NCBI RefSeq assembly: GCF_036227225.1
Contig: NZ_CP109444.1
Location: 9,529,501 to 9,593,500 of the forward strand
From: Streptomyces sp. NBC_01478
Lineage (GTDB): Bacteria > Actinomycetota > Actinomycetes > Streptomycetales > Streptomycetaceae
DNA length: 64,000 bases
Direction of reading: 5' to 3'
Shown here: positions 43,003 through 50,266 of the stretch, piece after piece
Layout: each line of letters opens with the position of its first letter
Position numbering within the stretch: position 1 is the first letter of the stretch
Translations under genes and position numbers: made by a program
Notes under the pieces: model-generated
What the model was told of the DNA's origin: nothing
What the model saw: only the letters and a program-made list of their open reading frames with translations
Database searches by the model: none

Positions 43003-43551
43003 ATGACCCCACCGCAGACTCCCGAACCCCGGCTCGCCCTCGACCCCGAGCGCACCGCCCTGGTCCTCGTCGACCTGATGGACCGCATCGTCGCGCTGCC
43101 GCTCGAACCGTACAAGGGCACCGAAGTCCTCGCCGTGGCCGAGGAGTTGGCCGCCCGCTTCCGTTCCGCCGGCGCGCTCGTCGTCCTCGTCCGGGTCGAA
43201 CGTCCCGGCATCGCCGAGCAGCCCGCCGGCAGTGGACTCGCCGCCGGGCTGTTCCGGGAAGGGGACGTGGAGATCGTGAAGCGGACGATCGGCGGCTTCC
43301 AGGGCACGGGACTTGACGAACGCCTGCGCGAACGGGGCGTCGACACCCTGGTGTTCGGCGGGATCGCCACCAACCTCGGTGTGGAGTCCACCGCCCGCGC
43401 CGCCGGCGACCTCGGCTATCGGCTCGTCTTCGTCGAGGACGCCCTGAGCGCACTCACCGCGGCCGAGCACCAGGCATCGGTCAGGCTCGACTTCCCGCGA
43501 CTGGGCTCGGTGGTGACGGCGACGGAGGTGCGCTTCGGGACGGGCGGCTGA
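43003..43551 (+). CDS. isochorismatase-family hydrolase
   Basis: 182 residues. The alpha/beta fold has the catalytic Asp (VLVDLMDRIV) and Lys (IVKRTIGGF), followed by the cis-peptide turn GGIATNLGVESTARAA. The third position, Cys in the amidase branch, is Gly here (TNLGVE). That is the pattern of true isochorismatases (EntB/PhzD) rather than nicotinamidases or cysteine hydrolases, so an enol-ether substrate or a non-catalytic role is more likely than amide hydrolysis. It starts 20 bases after the MarR stop and is probably co-transcribed with it. Confidence 0.85.
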   Translation: MTPPQTPEPRLALDPERTALVLVDLMDRIVALPLEPYKGTEVLAVAEELAARFRSAGALVVLVRVERPGIAEQPAGSGLAAGLFREGDVEIVKRTIGGFQGTGLDERLRERGVDTLVFGGIATNLGVESTARAAGDLGYRLVFVEDALSALTAAEHQASVRLDFPRLGSVVTATEVRFGTGG

Positions 43552-43582
43552 GGCGGGCTGCGCGCCGGGCGGTCCACGCTGG

Positions 43583-43617
43583 TCGGCTCGGCTCGGCTCG
43601 GCTCGGCTCGGCTCGGC
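43583..43617. repeat. pentanucleotide tandem repeat (TCGGC)7
   Basis: Seven exact copies of TCGGC lie 32 bases past the isochorismatase stop, in non-coding DNA ahead of the SDR pseudogene. It is a simple-sequence tract likely to vary in copy number between strains. Confidence 0.9.
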
Positions 43618-43679
43618 CTCGCGCCAGGTGCCCGATGTGGGCTTCGCGCCGGGTGCCCGACTCGGGCGGCGGAGCGGTT

Positions 43680-44047
43680 GGACGAGGACCGTGCCGCCGT
43701 CCACGACCACCGTCGAACCGGTGCTGTAGCCGCCGCGCATCGAATACAGAATCGGATACAGCTACGCGTCGGTGATGTCCTCCGGTTCCCCGATCCGGCC
43801 GACCGGGAGCGACCCGGCGACGGACTCGAACAGCCCGCCCCGGTGCTTCTCACCCATCTCCCGCCACAGATCGGTGCGGACCACACCCGGGGCGACCACG
43901 TTGAACCGCAGCGGCGCCGGCTCCGGAGCCAGCGCCCGGGTCAGCGGTTCCATCGCCCCGCACAGCGCGCCGGCGACGGTCGTGCCCGGCAACGACCTCC
44001 GTCTGGCGGCGCCCGTGGTCAGGGCCACGGAACCGCCCCCCCCCGGA
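43680..44047 (-). pseudogene. short-chain dehydrogenase pseudogene (C-terminal half)
   Basis: Reverse-strand translation gives recognisable SDR sequence: VALTTGAARR, then LRFNVVAPGVVRTDLWREM, GRIGEPEDITDA, a TAG stop near 43761, and in the same frame MRGGYSTGSTVVVDGGTVLVQ. The N-terminal Rossmann motif and catalytic YxxxK are gone, the normal stop is missing, and an AT-rich patch containing the TAG sits where relatives continue directly into MRGGYS. The gene is truncated and interrupted. Boundaries are approximate. Confidence 0.75.
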
Positions 44048-44443
44048 TCGACGGAGCGCCGTACTTCACGGCCGTGTACGCGCGGTCTTCGCCGGGGTGC
44101 GCAGGGCTGAGGCAGGGGCGCGATCTTTGCCAGGGTTGGGAGGGGTGGGGCGAGACGCGGTCCTCGCGCGGGCTCGTAGGGCTGACGTGGGGCGCGAGCC
44201 TCGCCGGGGCCGCACGGTTGACGGGGCACGGGATGTGCAGGGCGGAGCCAAGTGTCGAGGCGCGGGCTTCGCAGGGCGCTCGGGGCTGAGGCACAGGTGC
44301 CGGGTCGTAGGGCTCGCACGGCCCGCAGGGGCGAGACAGGGGGACGGTCCCCGCAGGGCCCGCAGTACTGAGGCGGGGCCCCTGCGGCGCAGGGGGCGCT
44401 CCCCGCCGGTCGGGGCCCCGCCGCCGTGACGCGGGGCGGGGGC
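44048..44443. other. non-coding low-complexity GC-rich stretch with fdhD terminator
   Basis: No supportable gene. The sequence is made of degenerate GGGCTGAGGC/CGCAGGGC-like phrases, perhaps decayed remains upstream of the SDR pseudogene. Near its right end GGCGGGGCCCC (44372-44382) pairs with GGGGCCCCGCC (44412-44422), an 11-bp stem that can terminate fdhD transcription. Confidence 0.6.
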
Positions 44444-45328
44444 TCAGCCCTGGGCGGCCGCGGCCCGCAGGGCGATACGGTCCTCGCCCGCGTACACGTT
44501 CATGTTGCTGCCCCGCAGGAAGCCCACCAGGGTCAGACCCGTCTCCGCCGCGAGGTCCACGGCCAGCGACGAGGGTGCCGACACCGCCGCCAGCATCGGG
44601 ATGCCCGCCATGACTGCCTTCTGCGCCAGCTCGAAGGAGGCCCGGCCCGACACCAGCAGGATCACCCGGGACAGCGGCAGGTCACCGTTCTGCAGGGCCC
44701 GGCCGACCAGCTTGTCGACCGCGTTGTGCCGGCCCACGTCCTCCCGTACGTCCAGCAGCTCGCCCTCCTCGCTGAACAGGGCCGCCGCGTGCAGACCCCC
44801 GGTCCGGTCGAAGACCCGCTGGGCCGCGCGCAGCCGGTCGGGGAGGCTCGCGAGCAGTGCGGGCTCGACACGGACCGGGGGAGTGTCGGCGATGGGCCAG
44901 CGTGCCGTCGTACGGACCGCGTCCAGGCTCGCCTTGCCGCACAGACCGCACGAGGACGTCGTATACACGTTCCGCTCCAACGTGATGTCCGGAATCACCA
45001 CGTCCGGAGCGGTCCGTACGTCCACCACGTTGTACGAGTTCGAACCTCCCCCACTCTCGGCTCCGCTCGAGCGGGAGGGGCCCCCACCCGTTGCCCCCGC
45101 GCAGTAGACGATGTTCTGCAGATCGTATGCGTTCGCCAGTACACCCTCGCTGACCAGGAACCCGGCCGCGAGCGCGAAGTCGTCGCCCGGTGTGCGCATG
45201 GTGATCGCGAGCGGCTTGCCGTTGAGCCGGATCTCCAGGGGTTCCTCGGCGACGAGCGTGTCCGGGCGGCTGGAGACCGCGCCGTCCCGGATCCGGATCA
45301 CCTTGCGTCGTTCCGTGACTCGTCCCAT
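44444..45328 (-). CDS. fdhD: formate dehydrogenase accessory sulfurtransferase FdhD
   Basis: 294 residues. FdhD transfers sulfur to the molybdenum cofactor of formate dehydrogenase, which is required for activity. The catalytic CxxC is in VYTTSSCGLCGK, and family blocks EEPLEIRLNGKPLAITMRTP, DVREDVGRHNAVDKL and VSGRASFELAQKA are intact. A 15-residue segment GGGPSRSSGAESGGGSN interrupts the usual CAGAT...SNSYNVVDV region; see the entry at 45045. ATG 45328 follows TCAGGAC. Its place beside formyl-CoA-producing genes fits a need to oxidise formate. Confidence 0.93.
   Translation of the reverse strand: MGRVTERRKVIRIRDGAVSSRPDTLVAEEPLEIRLNGKPLAITMRTPGDDFALAAGFLVSEGVLANAYDLQNIVYCAGATGGGPSRSSGAESGGGSNSYNVVDVRTAPDVVIPDITLERNVYTTSSCGLCGKASLDAVRTTARWPIADTPPVRVEPALLASLPDRLRAAQRVFDRTGGLHAAALFSEEGELLDVREDVGRHNAVDKLVGRALQNGDLPLSRVILLVSGRASFELAQKAVMAGIPMLAAVSAPSSLAVDLAAETGLTLVGFLRGSNMNVYAGEDRIALRAAAAQG
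45045..45088. repeat. short palindromic element inserted in frame in fdhD
   Basis: The stretch CCTCCCCCACTCTCGGCTCC followed by GCTCGAGCGGGAGGGGCCCC carries a central CGCTCGAGCG palindrome and opposing C-rich and G-rich ends. Its product is a Gly/Ser-rich loop absent from the conserved fold. I recall very similar CTCGAG-centred sequences scattered through Streptomyces genomes, so this looks like a dispersed small repeat that kept the reading frame. Confidence 0.6.
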
Positions 45329-45455
45329 GTCCTGATCAGCCCCGGTTCTGTACGTGCTGGCAGCCGAAACGGCCCTTGCTGCGGAGGTGACCCTCACGCC
45401 TTCATTGTCCTGCACGCGCGAAGTGAGCTCGCGGCCCACCCGCGCCTCCTCGTAC

Positions 45456-45484
45456 GGCACCTCATGCGGCACCTCATGCGGCAC
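45456..45484. repeat. 12-bp tandem repeat at the 3' end of the ketopantoate reductase gene
   Basis: GGCACCTCATGC occurs twice in tandem (45456-45467, 45468-45479) followed by a partial GGCAC. The second copy includes the reverse-strand stop codon, so slippage here could move the stop of the reductase. The region between this stop and the fdhD start shows nothing else. Confidence 0.8.
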
Positions 45485-46445
45485 TTCTCAGCGCGAGCAG
45501 GTCGGAGATGGCGTGCACGGTGCGCAGGGTGGGCACCTCCACACCCGTGATCTCCGCCAACTCGACCACGGCCGCGAGGAGTACGTCGAGTTCGAGCGGC
45601 TTGCCGCGCTCCAGATCCTGGAGCGTCGAGGTGCGATGGTCGCCGACGCGCTCCGCGCCCGCGAGCCGCCGCTCGATGGAGACACCGACCTCGCAGCCCA
45701 GGGCCCCGGCGACGGACAGCGTCTCGGTCATCATGATCTCGATGACCTTGCGGGTACCGCCGTGCAGACACATCTGCCGCATCGTGGCGCGGGCCAGCGC
45801 GCTGATCGGGTTGAAGGAGATGTTGCCGAGCAGCTTGAGCCAGATGTCGTTGCGCAGCTCCGGCTCCACCGGGCACTTCAACCCGCCCTCCCGCATGGCC
45901 TCGCTCAGCGCCAGACACCGCGCCGAGACGCTCCGGTCGGGCTCCCCGATCGAGAACCGGGTGCCTTCGAGATGGCGCACAACTCCCGGTCCCGCCAGCT
46001 CGGTTGCCGCGTAGACGACACAGCCGACGGCCCGTTCGGGCGCGAGCACCGCACTGACCGCGCCGTCCGGGTCCACACTCTCGATGCGCTGCCCGTCGTA
46101 GGGGCCGCCGTGCGCGTGGAAGTACCACCAGGGGATGCCGTTCTGGGCGGCCACGACCGCGGTGGTGTCGTGCAGCAGGGGCTCGATCAGCGGCCCGCAC
46201 GCCGCGTACGAGTTGGCCTTCAGACCGAGGAGGACGAAGTCGACCGGGCCGATCTCGGCCGGGTCGTCGGTGGCATGGGCGCGGGCGGTGAAGTCGCCGC
46301 GCGGGCTGAGCACTTGGACGCCGTGCTGCCTCATGGCCGCGAGATGCGGTCCACGGGCGACGAGATGCACATCGGCGCCCGCGCGGTGGAGCGCGGCGCC
46401 GACATAGGCGCCGATCGCACCGGCGCCGAGGACTGCGACTTTCAC
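45474..46445 (-). CDS. 2-dehydropantoate 2-reductase family (PanE/ApbA) oxidoreductase
   Basis: 323 residues. NADP-binding motif VLGAGAIGAYVGAALHRAGA at the N-terminus; the catalytic Lys is in LGLKANSYAA, and the Asn/Glu pair is in LLGNISFNPISALARA. The family reduces ketopantoate, but many members, including those away from pan genes, act on other 2-oxo acids. Beside an OFA transporter and the oxalate module a different small keto acid is plausible. GTG 46445 follows GGAGAG. It diverges from the OFA gene across the shared operator region. Confidence 0.85.
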   Translation of the reverse strand: MKVAVLGAGAIGAYVGAALHRAGADVHLVARGPHLAAMRQHGVQVLSPRGDFTARAHATDDPAEIGPVDFVLLGLKANSYAACGPLIEPLLHDTTAVVAAQNGIPWWYFHAHGGPYDGQRIESVDPDGAVSAVLAPERAVGCVVYAATELAGPGVVRHLEGTRFSIGEPDRSVSARCLALSEAMREGGLKCPVEPELRNDIWLKLLGNISFNPISALARATMRQMCLHGGTRKVIEIMMTETLSVAGALGCEVGVSIERRLAGAERVGDHRTSTLQDLERGKPLELDVLLAAVVELAEITGVEVPTLRTVHAISDLLALRSAA

Positions 46446-46519
46446 CGGAGACTCTCCGTTCGGTCGAGGGAGTACCGCGGAGGTGGAAGCGAGACGGTCG
46501 CGGAGCATGGATGCCGAAC

Positions 46520-46547
46520 ACTGTCGACGAAATATTGTCTACAGTAT
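46520..46547. promoter_or_regulatory. GntR-type operator between panE-like and OFA genes (site B)
   Basis: ACTGTCGACGAA (46520-46531) matches the 12-mer ACWGTMGACGAA found also at 49416 and 58305. Directly next to it ATATTGTCTACAGTAT (46532-46547) is a 12-of-16 dyad with the TGT-N2-ACA core common to FadR/FCD-type GntR operators. The 352-base gap (46446-46797) separates the divergent PanE-like and OFA genes and also holds ATACGGTCGAC at 46742. Confidence 0.65.
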
Positions 46548-46797
46548 GGAAGATGGGTCGGCAAGGGTCCGCGCGGAGACTGTGTGCAGGCAGCCGAACG
46601 CCGCCGACGCCGAGCCCATGGCGCCGACGGGACGGCGACGGGTCCCCTCGTACGGCAACTGCTCCCGGAATCAAGGGTGTTCGACGCCGAGAAGGTGCCC
46701 CCGCGCCGACCGTTCGGCGCACTCTGCATACCGCTCAACGCATACGGTCGACGCGCCGCCTTCTCAACTCCCTTGTCACTCCCTACCGTCCGGGATC

Positions 46798-48147
46798 ATG
46801 AGTCCCCCAGTCGCACCCCCGGCGTGGAGCCGTTGGCTGGTTCCGCCCGCCGCTCTCTCGGTGCACCTCTCCATCGGCCAGGCCTACGCCTGGAGTGTCT
46901 TCAAGCCGCCGCTCGAATCCTCCCTGAACCTCAGCGGCACACAGAGCGCGCTGCCCTTCCAGCTCGCGATCGTCATGCTCGGCCTGTCGGCCGCGTTCGG
47001 CGGCACCCTCGTCGAACGCAACGGCCCGCGCTGGGCGATGACCGTCGCCCTCATCTGCTTCTCCTCCGGCTTCCTGATCTCCGCGCTCGGTGCGGAGACG
47101 AAGCAGTTCTGGCTGATCGTCCTCGGCTACGGCTTCGTCGGCGGGATCGGCCTCGGCATCGGCTACATCTCACCGGTCTCGACCCTGATCAAGTGGTTCC
47201 CGGACCGCCCCGGCATGGCCACCGGCATCGCCATCATGGGCTTCGGCGGCGGCGCGCTCATCGCCTCCCCGTGGTCGGCCCAGATGCTGAAGTCGTTCGG
47301 CTCCGACAACACCGGCATCGCCCAGTCGTTCCTCGTACTCGGTCTTTCGTATGCGGTCTTCATGACACTCGGCGTGCTGCTCGTGCGGGTGCCGCGCACG
47401 GCGGACCTCAAGGCTGACGTCAAGGACGCAGCGAACACACCCAGCGTCCTCTCCGGCATACAGGTCTCCGCCAACAGCGCCGTCCGCACACCGCAGTTCT
47501 GGTGCCTGTGGGTCGTCCTGTGCATGAACGTGACCGCGGGCATCGGCATCCTGGAGAAGGCCGCCCCGATGATCACGGACTTCTTCGCGGACACCTCCAC
47601 ACCGGTCTCGGTGTCGGCCGCCGCCGGCTTCGTCGCGCTGCTCTCCGCGGCCAACATGGCGGGCCGTATCGGCTGGTCGTCGACCTCCGACCTGATCGGC
47701 CGCAAGAACATCTACCGCGTCTACCTCGGCGTCGGCGCGGTCATGTACGCGCTCATCGCACTGTTCGGCGACTCCTCGAAACCGCTGTTCATCCTGTGCG
47801 CCCTGGTGATCCTCTCCTTCTACGGCGGCGGATTCGCGACCGTGCCCGCCTACCTCAAGGACCTCTTCGGGACCTACCAGGTCGGCGCGATCCACGGCCG
47901 GCTGCTCACCGCCTGGTCCCTGGCCGGCGTCCTCGGCCCGCTGATCGTGAACTGGATCGCCGACCACCAGAAGGACGCCGGCAAACACGGCGCCGCCCTC
48001 TACGACACCTCCTTCCTCATCATGATCGGGCTGCTCGTCATCGGGTTCGTCGCCAACGAACTCGTCCGGCCCGTCGACGCCCGCCACCACATCCCCGCCC
48101 CGAGGGAGGCCGCCGATGTCGAACGACAGCAGTCAGAGCCCGCCTGA
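46798..48147 (+). CDS. OFA-family MFS transporter (oxalate/formate antiporter-like)
   Basis: 449 residues with 12 predicted helices. OFA signatures: GQAYAWSVFKPPLE in TM1, GGIGLGIGYISPVSTLIKWFPDRPGMATG between TM4 and TM5, and YGGGFATVPAYLKDLFGTYQVGAIHGR in the second half. Family members exchange oxalate for formate or carry related monocarboxylates. Its 3' end overlaps the small-subunit gene by 32 bases. ATG 46798 has a weak CGGGAT upstream. It is divergent from the PanE-like gene. Confidence 0.9.
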   Translation: MSPPVAPPAWSRWLVPPAALSVHLSIGQAYAWSVFKPPLESSLNLSGTQSALPFQLAIVMLGLSAAFGGTLVERNGPRWAMTVALICFSSGFLISALGAETKQFWLIVLGYGFVGGIGLGIGYISPVSTLIKWFPDRPGMATGIAIMGFGGGALIASPWSAQMLKSFGSDNTGIAQSFLVLGLSYAVFMTLGVLLVRVPRTADLKADVKDAANTPSVLSGIQVSANSAVRTPQFWCLWVVLCMNVTAGIGILEKAAPMITDFFADTSTPVSVSAAAGFVALLSAANMAGRIGWSSTSDLIGRKNIYRVYLGVGAVMYALIALFGDSSKPLFILCALVILSFYGGGFATVPAYLKDLFGTYQVGAIHGRLLTAWSLAGVLGPLIVNWIADHQKDAGKHGAALYDTSFLIMIGLLVIGFVANELVRPVDARHHIPAPREAADVERQQSEPA

Positions 48148-48250
48148 CCGACGGCCACTGATCGCCTTCGCCTGGCTCTGGGTGGGCGCGCCACTGGTGT
48201 ACGGCGTGTACGAACTGATCCTCAAGGCGAAGCAGCTCTTCACCGGCTGA
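48116..48250 (+). CDS. OFA transporter small subunit (44 residues, one TM)
   Basis: ATG 48116, preceded by GAGGGAGG, opens a 44-residue frame. It starts MSNDSSQSPPDRRPL and has one hydrophobic helix, IAFAWLWVGAPLVYGVYELI, ending with a basic KAKQLFTG tail. A tiny one-helix protein translated in overlap with an OFA-type MFS gene matches the MFS transporter small subunit known from actinobacterial oxalate/formate carriers. It probably stabilises or modulates the transporter. Too short for routine gene finding. Confidence 0.82.
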   Translation: MSNDSSQSPPDRRPLIAFAWLWVGAPLVYGVYELILKAKQLFTG

Positions 48251-48400
48251 ATGTCCGGTCAACACCGTCGATCCCGGGACGGATGACAGAAGCCGACAAC
48301 CCGGACGGCAGTTTCCTGTGGCATCACCTGCCGCCGTACCCGCGAGTCACTGGCAAGACTGGTTGATCCCGCTACCCAAGGCAACGAGGGGGACCACCCA

Positions 48401-49339
48401 ATGAACGGCACGCGGATCGCCGCCGTCGGCCACTACCAGCCCGCCAAGGTACTCACCAACGAGGACCTGGCGGGCATGGTCGACACCAGCCACGAGTGGA
48501 TCACCTCCCGGGTCGGCATCAAGACCCGCCACATCGCCGGGCCCGACGAACCCGTCGACGAGCTGGCCGCGCACGCCGCCGCCAAGGCCCTCGCCGCCGC
48601 CGGCCTGACGCCCGGGGACATCGACCTGGTCCTCGTCGCCACCTCCACGGCCATCGACCGCTCCCCGAACATGGCCGCCCGCGTCGCCGCCCGCCTCGGC
48701 ATCCCGTCGCCCGCCGCCATGGACATCAACGTCGTGTGCGCCGGCTTCACCCACGCCCTGGCCACCGCCGACCACGCCGTCCGCGCGGGAGCGGCCGTAC
48801 GGGCCCTGGTCATCGGCGCCGACAAGATGTCCGAGGTCACCGACTGGAGCGACCGTACGACCTGTGTCCTCGTCGGCGACGGAGCGGGGGCCGCCGTCGT
48901 CGAGGCCGCCGACGAACCCGGCATCGGACCGGTGCTGTGGGGTTCCGTGCCCGAGATGGGGCACGCGGTACGGATCGAGGGCACGCCCCCGCGATTCGCG
49001 CAGGAGGGCCAGAGCGTCTACCGCTGGGCCACCACCCAGCTCCCGCCCATCGCCCGCAAGGCCTGCGAGAAGGCCGGTCTGACCCCGGCCGACCTCGCCG
49101 GCGTCGTCCTCCACCAGGCGAACCTGCGCATCATCGAGCCCCTCGCCGAGAAGATCGGCGCCGTCAACGCGGTCGTCGCCCGCGACGTCGTCCAATCGGG
49201 CAACACCTCCGCCGCCAGCATCCCCCTCGCGTTCTCGAAACTCGTCGAACAGGGCGCCCTCCGCACCGGCGACCCGGTCCTGCTGTTCGGCTTCGGCGGG
49301 AACCTGTCCTACGCCGGCCAGGTCGTCCGCTGCCCGTGA
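48401..49339 (+). CDS. 3-oxoacyl-ACP synthase III (KAS III/FabH-like)
   Basis: 312 residues. The catalytic triad is visible: Cys113 in INVVCAGFTHAL, His238 in LHQANLRI, and Asn near 268 in SGNTSAASIPLAF. The C-terminal FGFGGNLSYAGQVV matches FabH. It condenses an acyl-CoA starter with malonyl-ACP or transfers acyl groups. No acyl carrier protein or other fatty-acid gene is nearby, so it is a stand-alone KAS III, not part of the primary fab cluster. ATG 48401 follows CGAGGGGG. Confidence 0.9.
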   Translation: MNGTRIAAVGHYQPAKVLTNEDLAGMVDTSHEWITSRVGIKTRHIAGPDEPVDELAAHAAAKALAAAGLTPGDIDLVLVATSTAIDRSPNMAARVAARLGIPSPAAMDINVVCAGFTHALATADHAVRAGAAVRALVIGADKMSEVTDWSDRTTCVLVGDGAGAAVVEAADEPGIGPVLWGSVPEMGHAVRIEGTPPRFAQEGQSVYRWATTQLPPIARKACEKAGLTPADLAGVVLHQANLRIIEPLAEKIGAVNAVVARDVVQSGNTSAASIPLAFSKLVEQGALRTGDPVLLFGFGGNLSYAGQVVRCP

Positions 49340-49415
49340 CCTGCGCATACGCTCGCCCGCGTCGACGGATGTGACGAGGCCGACTCCCGCACCCCGTGGC
49401 TACTGTGCGCCGTAG

Positions 49416-49427
49416 ACTGTAGACGAA
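49416..49427. promoter_or_regulatory. GntR-type operator upstream of the gntR gene (site C)
   Basis: ACTGTAGACGAA matches the shared 12-mer and is followed by AGACAATCGATAC, paralleling site B, where ATATTGTC follows. A further TGTCTACTGTCC and TGTGTACAAA lie at 49464-49486. The site is about 90 bases before the GntR start, consistent with autoregulation. Confidence 0.6.
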
Positions 49428-49517
49428 AGACAATCGATACTTGGTCCTACGGCCACTGACTGCTGTCTACTGTCCGCTGTGTACAAAAAGCTGGTGCTGC
49501 CCAGGAGGGGGACCGCG

Positions 49518-50195
49518 ATGTTGTCGCAAGGACTGCCGCAGGGGGCGGTGCCCAAGCTCGAACGACCGGGCCCGCTGCGCGACCGTGTCTACGAGGCGCT
49601 GCTCGAACTCATCACCACCCGCGCGCTGCAGCCCGGCCAGCATCTCGTCGAGAGCGAACTCGCCGGGCACCTCGGAGTGTCCCGGCAGCCGGTGCGCGAG
49701 GCGCTGCAGCGGCTCAACACCGAGGGCTGGGTCGATCTGCGGCCCGCCCAGGGCGCCTTCGTGCACGAGCCGACGGAGGAGGAGGCCGACCAACTCCTCA
49801 CCGTACGCACGCTGTTGGAGGCCGAGGCCGCCCGGCTCGCCGCCGTCAACGCGGGCAAGGCGGGCATCGCCGTCCTGGAGGAGCTGTGCGCGGAGGGCGA
49901 GCGCGCCGTCGACGCCGACGACGTGGACGCCGCCGTCGCCATGAACGCACGGTTCCACGCGAAGGTCATGGAGCTGGCCGGCAACGCCGTCCTCGGCGAA
50001 CTCGCCGCGCAGGTCGACCGCCGGGTCCGCTGGTACTACACGCCGGTGGCCCGTCAGCGCGGTCTGACGTCCTGGATCGAGCACCGTCGTCTGATCGACG
50101 CGATCGCGGCCCGCGACGAGCTGCGCGCCAGCCTGCTGATGCGTGAACACACCGAGCACACCCGGCGGTCGTATCACGAGCGCGCCAAGTCCTGA
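49518..50195 (+). CDS. GntR-family regulator with FCD domain
   Basis: 225 residues from ATG 49518, which has AGGAGGGG ideally placed; GTG 49479 would add 13 residues. The winged HTH (about 15-80) reads LRDRVYEALLELITTRALQPG, ELAGHLGVSRQPVREALQRL, with the wing PAQGAFVHEP. The helical FCD ligand domain follows (about 90-215), with metal-site residues in NARFHAKVMELAGN and EHRRLIDAIAARD. FCD regulators sense small organic acids and CoA-related metabolites. It lies between OFA transporters and converges with them, and is the likely regulator of the 46-62 kb module. Confidence 0.9.
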   Translation: MLSQGLPQGAVPKLERPGPLRDRVYEALLELITTRALQPGQHLVESELAGHLGVSRQPVREALQRLNTEGWVDLRPAQGAFVHEPTEEEADQLLTVRTLLEAEAARLAAVNAGKAGIAVLEELCAEGERAVDADDVDAAVAMNARFHAKVMELAGNAVLGELAAQVDRRVRWYYTPVARQRGLTSWIEHRRLIDAIAARDELRASLLMREHTEHTRRSYHERAKS

Positions 50196-50201
50196 GCCGG
50201 G

Positions 50202-50233
50202 CGATGGCCCTCCCGTATCGAGGAGGGCCATCG
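50202..50233. terminator. bidirectional terminator between gntR and the OFA operon
   Basis: CGATGGCCCTCC (50202-50213), an eight-base loop, and the exact complement GGAGGGCCATCG (50222-50233) form a 12-bp stem seven bases past the gntR stop and 34 bases past the OFA stop on the other strand. Confidence 0.85.
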
Positions 50234-50266
50234 GGCAGGTCTGCGCCGGTGCGGTGGGGCGAACTG

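Noticed and set aside
43583..43617. Possible CRISPR-like repeats
   Set aside because: The units are five-base simple repeats without spacers; no repeat-spacer pattern or cas gene exists in the window.
45474..46445. Assigning the ketopantoate reductase to pantothenate biosynthesis (panE)
   Set aside because: No panB/panC neighbours; context points to organic acid metabolism, so only the family is called.
48401..49339. KAS III as part of a secondary-metabolite cluster
   Set aside because: No acyl carrier protein, polyketide synthase or tailoring gene is adjacent.
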